In this document: positions 56,286 to 64,000 of the stretch, one piece after another | Layout of the letters: every line of letters starts with the position of its first letter | Position numbering within the stretch: the first letter of the stretch is position 1 | DNA from: Selaginella tamariscina | Taxonomy: Eukaryota; Streptophyta; Lycopodiopsida; Selaginellales; Selaginellaceae | Assembly (NCBI GenBank): GCA_003024785.1 | Contig: PUQB01000069.1 | Coordinates: 276,501 to 340,500, forward strand | Direction: 5' to 3' | Length of the DNA stretch: 64,000 nt | Position numbers and translations under genes: made by a program | Notes under the pieces: model-generated | Told to the model about the DNA's origin: nothing | Database searches by the model: none | Seen by the model: only the letters and a program-made list of their open reading frames with translations

Positions 56286-59200
56286 TGCACATGAGAGTGA
56301 TGTACCTTTTCCAGGACATATGTGTACTCCGGCCAGCGACTTACAACGACTTCGTACTCGTTAAGTGTCTCTTTCATTCTTTCATAGACTTCTTCGACGA
56401 ATGGTGCAGTGCATTGTTGTGTCGTTACACCGGCCAAACGTACCTGGATGTAAACTTAGATGCGTATTGGATATGTATGTGTGTGTATATTGTGTATTGC
56501 TATACATTAAACTAATTCCTGCACGACAAGGAAGAAGCACCTTATCAAGCTTGCAGCATTCCAACAGTTGAAGTCTTTTCTCTTGAATCCATAATAGAAT
56601 GTAAAGATGAAAGAGGTCTTTAGCATCCACACCACCCTTTACGGGCCTGCAAGGCAAGATTTTATTTATTTATTGGTTATATGCACCTATACCACACACA
56701 CACACGTTATGCCCCATGAAGCCAGCTCCCGCTGGAAATCAGCAGTCGCAATAAGCAAATCTGCCACCGATGGTGACGGGCTCGAGGGAGGCCAAGCAGC
56801 CAAGAACGCTTGTAGCCTGTTGCAAACCTCCACGTTGTAAATGCTACCGGTGATGTTGGGCAAATCTATTGAGCTGCAGCACAAGGACACCGTCCGCGTA
56901 AGTATACTGGCTGAGAACTCCACCCTCTCTCTCACAAGTTTCTTACCTTGGAAGCACCTTTGTTTATGAATATTAATGTCTGTTGAGATCTCAGTGCTTA
57001 CACCAATGCACAAGCTTTTCATTTTGGAGTATGCAGCTGATATTGATACTGAATCAACGAGAAAACCTTCAGTTGTGCTCCCAACTAGCTCATCTGTCTC
57101 TGCCATAAGCCTCTTGCATCTCCTCCTCGCTGCAGCCTATTACATAACAAGCATTACTGTTGAGCATTATTATAATGTTCAAACACGCGCACACAGCTAT
57201 ATCTAGACAAACTTATACATCTACATGGATAACTACAGAGACAGAAGATACGTAGTAATAAGACTTGCCTGGAAATATTGCCGAAGGGTTTCTTGAGCTT
57301 CCGGAGAGAGCATGTCATGGAGCAAGGCGAAGACTTGCACGGCAGGCACCAGGCTAGGAGCAGCAACCCCAGAAGGCGGTTGAAGCACTTCTGAGAAACC
57401 AGAAGGCGATGATTCATCTAATGACTTGTAGTTTTCAAACACAGAAGCCAGTAGCTGAAAAGTTTGCTCCTCCAGCTCTGCAAATATGCATTTCTACAAT
57501 CTAGAAGTGTCAGTGCTAGATTTTAATTAGATGATAACAAGATATATGTATACACACATATATAATATTTTGGCCTATCTATCTTAGGATAGATAGATAG
57601 TATAACTGAAATAGCCCCCGAATATATTAATACATAAAATATTAAATAGAACTTTTATGATAATATGTGATATTATCAAGTGAATACTTCACTTAGGAGT
57701 TTTATATATACACTTTTACAAGTATATATATGATGCATCACATTATATAGCAAAATTAAGTTTACCGCTAACTGATATCGTAAGATAGATTTGCAAAATT
57801 ATCTTCCTACCTCCTGCCGGCTCAGCTGGTTTGCATCTCTGGCGCTAACAATGGGAACAAGGAGCTCGTATATGAGCGACAAACAGTCCTCTGTGGGCGT
57901 TGCCACGTCCATAACGCACGCAAGGTATCTGTAAGTATTAGTTCAAATGCAATTAAGCAAGTAGTCTGGGTACGAGAAGGTATAAATATGCATACCTCAT
58001 TTTCGTGTAAACATCCGACACTCCATAACAAGCTGCAAAGTCGGAAAGTAACCATTCCCACGGTCCATGGAACCGCAAATTTCGCTTTCCAAACTGGTGT
58101 ACCTTCATAGCAGCGTCAAGAACTATGTCATAAGCAACCGTTTCTGCCACCACGCCGTACTGACACACAGAAAATGAACAGGTTACAGCAAGCATGTGTT
58201 TGTATGTACACGTAAAACCAACCTTTCCGGAATCTAGCTCGGAAGACATTGTATAACTAAGAAACAGCTGCACTTTCCCGACACATTGACGATCCGGCTC
58301 ACTGTAAATAGGCCACCATCTTACACGCTCATGCTGCAGACACCACAGCTTTGTTATCATTGCACTAAAAGATTATATAAGTACTGCTAACCGAATCGTC
58401 TGTAGCCGAGAGCTGTACATTTCCACGTCCAAGCAAGGTTCCTTTAGAATCAACAACTTCGACAAGTAGATCGTCCGCTGTGACCTCCGTGTGGCTATAA
58501 GGAAAACCAAGATGAATAGCAAATATCTAAAGTGCACCAGCTTGCTTACAAGACAGAAATATCCCCATGCCCAGGCTGTACTGTAACACCTTCATTTTCA
58601 GGAGAGCTCCTTAGCTTAAGCCGGCACAAGTAAGCATCTGCCAAACGCCACATCGTTAACGTTAGATAGAGTTGACATCAAATGTCTGTACATTATGTGT
58701 GTGGGAAGTACACGCATGTAAATGTAATTCACCTTGTGATGAATCTAAGAGAGTGGTGCTGCGCAATGTATTAACGCCAGCTTTGAGGAGACCGGAAACT
58801 TGTTTCATGTACTGAGCACCAGCGTTCAAGTAAGAGTTCCATGAAACGAGCTCGAATGTAGAGGCTGACGAGGTATGATCCGTATTCTCCTAACTGTGGA
58901 CCAGCCGGACCAACATCTTGAGTTAGAACGTACGAGTGTATTGACGTCGGGGAAAGTAGCGAATGATGGTAACTGGCATCCGGAAGGCATCCCCTTCGTC
59001 AACCTCACTTTACGAACTACCCAGGATACAAAGTGTGCAAATTAGAAGCAAACAATCTAGGTCTCGTATAGAACTCTTATAGCTATGCCACTAGAGATCA
59101 CAAATCTATAACTAGTGATCTAGTCTATTGTCCTACTGCATAACCATATAAGTATATTTCTATATGCATATAAAATAGCTACCGATGCAAATGTATACAT

Positions 59201-60199
59201 TCAATCCCCATACCCTTCATTACATTGCGGTATGTAAATGTATTAACACATATATACCTTGGACCTTCACTTTCCCCATATTAGTTTTAGACTTTGCACC
59301 AGAACCTGAGTCGGTATGATCAAGTGATGCATTTCTCGTTGATTCTTCCTGAGGCTGGAGAAGAACTTGTTGCAATCTGGAGAAAGCAGAAGTTTAGACT
59401 TAAGATTATTAGAAAGCAGTAAATTAACTGTGTTATACTGAATAAATAAAGTTTTAAAAATAGAAAAAAGATAGCAACTTGCCCGAAGCTTTGGCGGAGG
59501 AGAAGACATTCATCTCGTAAAAACTCCGAGCCGCCTCACTGCATCCTCTCGACCAGGCACACAGGCAAAGACGAACACAGGCCTCGTAGGCGATCACCGA
59601 ATGCCAGGCGGATTGACCACTGACAGACACGTGTAAGTGCTAGAAAGAAATGAAAAACAAAACAAAAGAGGGAGCAGAAGCAGACCTTAAAAAGAGCGTG
59701 TGAGTTTGTTTGGCCCTCTCCACATGTACATTGCCTCTCGTGGGAGCTGCTGACGGCGGCTCTACCTGCACCGACGACGAACCCGGATCCTGGCAGCTGA
59801 ATGACTTGACGTTAGAGGGCAAATCCCTGTCATGCTCGTCTGTGTCAGTGAAAGGCGGTGCAGTCGGTGGCAGCTCCGTTGCAGCAACAGCGGGCTCCTG
59901 AATTATAGAAACAATAAGTTACTTTGGTGTGTGAATCATGAGATTCAATGCCGTGGAAACAAGATAACGGAGCTCAGACGGATGCGCACAGATTATGTAT
60001 ATGATAAAAAAACATGAGAACCTGGAAAAGGAATGCCGAATGCATTCGAAAACTCTCTTCGGAAGAGGAAAGGGGAGAGGCAATATCGCGAGTGTAGATT
60101 TTCTCCGAGATGGAGCCGACACTCTCCTCGAGATCCTCGGACCTTGAGGACTGGAACAGTGACGAGGATTGGTGCAAATCTGGAGCCGCCATTCCCCAT
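54733..60199 (-). CDS. Large conserved plant protein (C2-like plus MUN/DUF810-like region), many short introns
   Basis: About 5.5-kb minus-strand gene; possible starts at 60199 or 60192, stop at 54733. Blocks in order: an acidic serine-rich N-terminus (DLEESVGSISEKI), a low-complexity segment (59898-59687), AWHSVIAYEACVRLCLCAWS and LLLRQSFG (about 59600-59480), a C2-like segment (LLVEVVDSKGTLLGRGNVQL, WWPIYSEPD..; 58490-58230), FAACYGVSDVYTKMR and MDVATPTEDCLSLIYELLVP (58060-57812), ENYKSLDESSPSG (57440), MAETDELVGSTTEGF (57106), LQAFLAAWPPSSPSP (56810), RWPEYTYVLEK (56340), LYSVPNQ (55870), LRTKYRNLLQAIVEK (55470) and DILRVLGENRKE (55010). These blocks match from memory a plant-specific family including Arabidopsis At4g24610/At5g65440, whose function I do not know. 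Introns hold CA/TG microsatellites. A few exon edges are uncertain. Confidence 0.8.
56143..56286. repeat. Facing (CA)n and (TG)n microsatellites in one intron
   Basis: A CACACA run (about 56143-56173) and a TGTGTG run (about 56255-56286) lie about 80 bp apart within an intron of the minus-strand gene. They are complementary, so the transcript could fold into a hairpin. Confidence 0.8.
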
Positions 60200-60475
60200 G
60201 ACTCTTGATCGTCCAGGCCCTGCAGAGGAAATGCAGCTATGAACGAAGAAATGCCTTCATTTCATGAGAGTTCACCGGATTTCGCTCTTACATACCTGCC
60301 GAATCCACTGCAGTGCGCTCTGATCGAGTCCCTCCGTGAACATCATCCCCATTGAAACCCTAGACAAGAACTCCAAGAACCCTAAGCCGCTTGTGAACGT
60401 TTCCCTGCATTTCAAAATGTCCGTACGTCCCTGTTTTAGGGCTCTTGTCCGTACACAGGGGTTTAAGCTAGGGCA
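60200..60475. promoter_or_regulatory. Shared 5' region of two head-to-head genes
   Basis: Only 276 bp separate the start of the minus-strand gene (60199) from the start of the plus-strand oxygenase-like gene (60476). The stretch is comparatively GC-balanced and must contain both 5' ends, so it is probably a bidirectional promoter. No TATA box is obvious. Confidence 0.5.
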
Positions 60476-62303
60476 TGGAGGAGTCGAGCATTGTTCGGAG
60501 TATCAACTCGGCGATCAAAAAGGGGCAATCCAAGCTTTGCTGTGGCGGATCTTTACCGATCCCCCCGCATGGAGTCCGAATCTGGTACTCCAAGGTCTGT
60601 ACTCTCTCCTTCTCTCTCTCTCTACATGACTCTGTGGTACCTGCAGGACGATGGAACGCAGGAACTCCTGCTGCTCCCTGTCGAACCATATGATGATGCC
60701 AGTATTGAGGCTTTGGTAGCTGTCACTTCCACCACCGGTAACATCATACATATATACGCTTGTATAAGTTTTAGTCTATTAGTCTATGTTGAAATGTCTA
60801 TGTGTGTATATAAAAATGAGCTTACTTTCTGGAGGATCCAGATGATCTCGTGCACGAACTTCTGCCACCGTCATTTGCAACCGGTCTGGATCTTGGTCAC
60901 TTCTTCATCCTGGACGAGATTCAGAAGCTGCTGGCACCGAGGGAAGTACTACGTGCCGAGATGCACAGGTTGATGATCATTGAAACAGGAGGAGCTTGGA
61001 AAATGTCATGTCCAGACGAGGGTGACTCAGGCATGCTCCTGATCAGCCTCCCCTTTAGCTACACGGGAGGAGACGTGGTGGTGACCAACACGAATGCAAG
61101 CAAAGCACAGACCTTCTCCTGGGGTTCACAGGAGCTCTGCTGGGCATCTATCTTCGTTCGCAATTGTTCCTCTGCTGGGCTTGAGATCAAAGAGGTGACA
61201 TCTGGGTACCAGCTTATGCTCGTGTACAAGCTGTACAGCTGTATGAACCACAACCAGGTTCTTGGTGTGAGCAACACACTTGTGGATCCTCACTCGTTTC
61301 TGCTCTACGATCTCCTTCTGGAAGCCAAGGGTTCCTCCAGCTTCTTTCCCAACGGCCAGTTACTTGGTTTTGCCTGTCAAGAGATGTATGAGCGGGTAAG
61401 AATGCATGTGTATGTCCAGAGCACCTTGATAATGTACGTCAACGTACAGGATGAGCTCCATAACAAGCTTGATGAAAAGGCTGGGCTTCTCAGAGGAGTC
61501 GATGCCATAATGTTTGCTGCCGCCAAAGCAGTAGGTTTCGACGTGGAGCTAAAACCAATATATCAAAATGGATCCTAGTATGTATATGCAAGTATATAGG
61601 ATACCTATATTTACTAACGGATATATGTATTATATACTTGCATACATTAGATACATGAACTGCATTTTGCATTGGGTGTATGCGTGTGTGTGTATGTACT
61701 TCTCTTTGTATCCATAGACCTGAACTTGCACGTGTGTATCTGCAGTACAGAGTTCCTGCACTTTTGTACGTAGGAAGGAGCGTTGGAGAAAAGCCCCCAA
61801 CATTTCTGGGGGAGTTTAACAAGGAATTTGACACGCTTGACGTGGATACATGTGGGACTGAGGAGCTTCCCACAGTACGAGAAGGGGTGAAAACAGACGT
61901 TGGGGTGAGCTGGTGTCTGAAGAACTTCTCTTGGCATTGTGGGCACTGTAAGACGCAGGAGGAGGTTGAATTGCCATGGTATTATTCTATTGCCTTGCTG
62001 GTTTCAGTGCCACGGCGGTCCCATAGGAAATCTGAGGTTGAGGATGAAGACATGCTTGCAGCTAAGAGGATGAGGATATACGAGAATGCCATCACTTACT
62101 GGTTCAAGAGAGCAGAAGATAAAGCCAGTCGCGAGATAGATTATGATTACAAGGCCGATGACAACGATGAAGAAGGAGACGAGGATGATGAAGAAGAAGA
62201 CGAGGACGAAGACGAAGATGAGGATGATGAACGAAACGTGTTGCCAAATGGGAATCTAACTGAGGAAGCAGAAGATGATGGAGAGGAGAAGAGAATATAT
62301 TGA
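60476..62303 (+). CDS. 2OG-Fe(II) oxygenase-like protein with acidic tail, ligands missing
   Basis: Exons as I read them: 60476-60594, 60647-60737, 60821-61395, 61450-about 61577, and a last exon ending at 62303 whose 5' edge is unclear (61699-61746). The core reads GDSGMLLISLPFSYTGGDVV, then WASIFVRNCSSAG and EVTSGYQLMLVYKL, the pattern of the large prolyl-4-hydroxylase-like 2OG dioxygenases found in fungi and plants. In that family the first block is followed by an iron-binding HxG and the second reads as D-C-E-H-E. Here they are TNTNASK and NCSSAG, so the usual iron ligands appear absent. The C-terminus has RKSEVEDED and a long D/E tail (62150-62290). It may be a non-catalytic relative. 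It shares its promoter region with the minus-strand gene. Confidence 0.75.
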
Positions 62304-63634
62304 ATAGGGAGCTTACCTACCTTCATTTAGTTAGATTATTACTTGTTACCAGATGAATCTTAGCGGGAAAAATGGTTGGTAACGTGGTTTATCTATTCTT
62401 TGGCATGATTAATAAAGAATCCATTATGCTAGGTGCTTGCCAATGTATATAATCAAGTGCAAGTAACAACATACAAAAGTCTACCCTTCAAGCATTTTGT
62501 TTATGTCACAAGACATGTATTTTAGCTTATGAAGGATACCAACATGATTGTTAGAACATCCACAATAATATAAAACAAGTGAACTTTTGTAAATCTAATC
62601 AAGCATGTGCCTATTTTAAATAGAAGCAAATGCAACTATGTTAGGTTTGAATGAGCCATCCAAATGAAGTTGTAATTTGAACATAGATTTGGTTAAATAT
62701 CGTGTTCTCTCTCTTTCTCTCTCTCACACACACACAAATGGATCCATTTTGAGCCACTTGAAAAGTTTCTTTTTCTTATAAAGAATGGATCTTTTCATGC
62801 GTTACCTCCCTCATCCAATGTTCTGCTTTTGGTGAAGCCAAAGCTTCTTGGAAGCTCTTAGGCTATTTAAGACATTAACTAGAGGGGGTATGAGGTTCCT
62901 TGCCACCCCTCAATTGTTAGGCATCCCTAGATAATGAACATTATGTACCTCAATTACTTGACCTTCTATACTTAACTACATTTGTAGTTAAGCTCGTTAA
63001 TAAAATATATGATCAACGGAGGCTTTGATTTCTCGACATTATTTTTTCTCAAGGTTCACGTGATTAACTGACAGTACTCATATAATTAATACGTAAATAA
63101 GCGCCACAATTTCTAGTGAAATTTTGATTACTTAACCTAAAAAACTACCCTTTAACCCTTAGCATAGAAGCTTATAGTGTGCATGGGTGAGTAGAAGAGC
63201 TGTATCAAAGCAATCGACCTAGTTTAGGGTTTTTGTTGTGCAATCTGCAATTTTGCACAAGCACATTCTTGACACTTGTGGTTATGCCATGGCTTGATTT
63301 GGAGTGATAACTCTAAACCTCGTCACTTGGGCTTTGAAGAGGCAAGTTGAACGTCACCATGTAGACAAAGGTGCATTAAGAGTTAAAAGCTAGTGAGATT
63401 GCAAAGTGCTATGAATTCATTTTCAAGAAGACATCTATGGGAAGAGTTGGTAAACAAGAAAGCATCTTGAGCTGGTGATAAAATCTATAGTTGGATTATC
63501 AAAGGTTGTGCAGAACTTTTATAAGTGTTTGCAACTACATTGTGACAAGAGTGGACTCTCAACTGTTGCTAGAATGAAGGTCCTAACTAAGCGGGGAACT
63601 AAGCAATGCTACCATATCTTATTTAACTATAAGT
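62304..63634. other. Intergenic, no gene seen
   Basis: AT-rich. A CT/CA microsatellite lies at about 62706-62738. Short frames only. The part after 63190 may belong to a decayed element. Confidence 0.5.
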
Positions 63635-63923
63635 GTTACATTCCACTCCTAAATTATAATTATCCATGGTAGGCCACCTCACTTAGAACCACACTTAACC
63701 AACTTGAGGTGATGGGTTCGGGAGGGTTTTTGTTAATTTGGTATGATGTTACTTAAATCCCATAAGTAAAGCATGTTCACGCTTGAATACAATTAGATTG
63801 GGTGATTTTCCATAATGAAAAGGGACTCCCATGATAGCACCTCATGTTGGTCAAGTGTGGGTTTAACAGTAGATGGGGTAGCCTACCATAGACAATTATA
63901 GTTTAGGAGTGGACTATAACATT
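63635..63923. repeat. LTR-like or MITE-like sequence with about 45-bp terminal inverted repeats
   Basis: The left end (TGTTACATTCCACTCCTAAA and on, through CCATGGTAGGCCACC) and the right end (GTAGCCTACCATAGACAATT through GGAGTGGACTATAACA) are imperfect inverted repeats of about 45 bp. The total is about 289 bp. The sequence after the right end (TTTAATATTAGAGCTAG) resembles a decayed tRNA-iMet primer site, so this may be an LTR whose element continues beyond 64000. Alternatively it is a MITE. Confidence 0.5.
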
Positions 63924-64000
63924 TAATATTAGAGCTAGTTTCTAGCTCGGGCTAAGTAATGTGATGGCTTAACTAGGGGCCATGAGAGTGAACCCAAGTG

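Noticed and set aside
1-64000. tRNA, rRNA or other structured RNA genes
   Set aside because: None recognised by eye on either strand; the tRNA-like strings next to LTRs are only short primer-binding sites.

Overview
The window is nuclear DNA of a land plant. The evidence is spliced genes with GT-AG introns of mostly 50-160 nt, two long PLS-type pentatricopeptide (PPR) genes, a 15-exon plant-type methylcrotonoyl-CoA carboxylase alpha-subunit gene, chromodomain Ty3/gypsy and Ty1/copia LTR elements primed by tRNA-iMet, and TTTAGGG-like motifs inside the LTRs. PPR style (PLS arrays ending in a short E-like tail) and the short introns make me think of a seed-free plant (lycophyte, fern or bryophyte), but I cannot name the species. 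Several otherwise convincing genes are broken by single-base indels, some in homopolymers, so either the genes are decaying or the assembly carries residual long-read indel errors.

Layout. 1-21.8 kb is a nested transposon stack. An old solo-LTR-like sequence (C, 2799-3222 plus 21628-21824) was split by a minus-strand chromodomain Ty3/gypsy element (A, 3223-21627). A was then hit by three further insertions: a solo LTR of family C (7125-7727), a 3.3-kb terminal-inverted-repeat DNA transposon carrying a macro-domain gene exon (7896-11198), and a plus-strand copy of A's own family (B, 13597-20928, with a perfect 5-bp target duplication) inside A's 5' LTR. A also carries a clean 931-bp internal inversion of its gag. 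To the left lie older Ty3 relics.

22.2-28.3 kb is host-gene space: an 889-aa PPR protein followed by the MCC alpha-subunit gene. A decayed copia element sits just downstream (about 28.4-32.6 kb), then 2 kb of AT-rich DNA.

34.7-42.8 kb is the most remarkable object: an 8.08-kb Mutator-like element (MULE) with imperfect terminal inverted repeats and a perfect 9-bp target duplication. It carries two divergently transcribed genes. One is a MULE transposase with a SWIM zinc finger. The other is a spliced gene with a ParB-like segment and a beta-class DNA methyltransferase (N6-adenine/N4-cytosine type) domain. Between them lies an array of 14-bp palindromes repeated every 40 bp. Both genes now carry disruptions.

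43.2-45.6 kb holds a small broken gene on the minus strand (possibly COA1/TIM21-like) and, head to head with it, a Crinkler-like protein (ubiquitin-like header, P-loop NTPase, restriction-type nuclease) with one frameshift. A copia fragment (46.7 kb) and a nearly complete minus-strand copia element (47750-52455, perfect 5-bp target duplication) follow. The copia element sits about 150 bp upstream of a second, frameshifted PPR gene related to the first. 54.7-62.3 kb contains two head-to-head host genes: a large multi-exon plant-conserved protein (minus) and a degenerate 2-oxoglutarate/Fe(II)-oxygenase-like protein with an acidic tail (plus). The last 1.7 kb has no gene and ends in an LTR-like sequence with long terminal inverted repeats.
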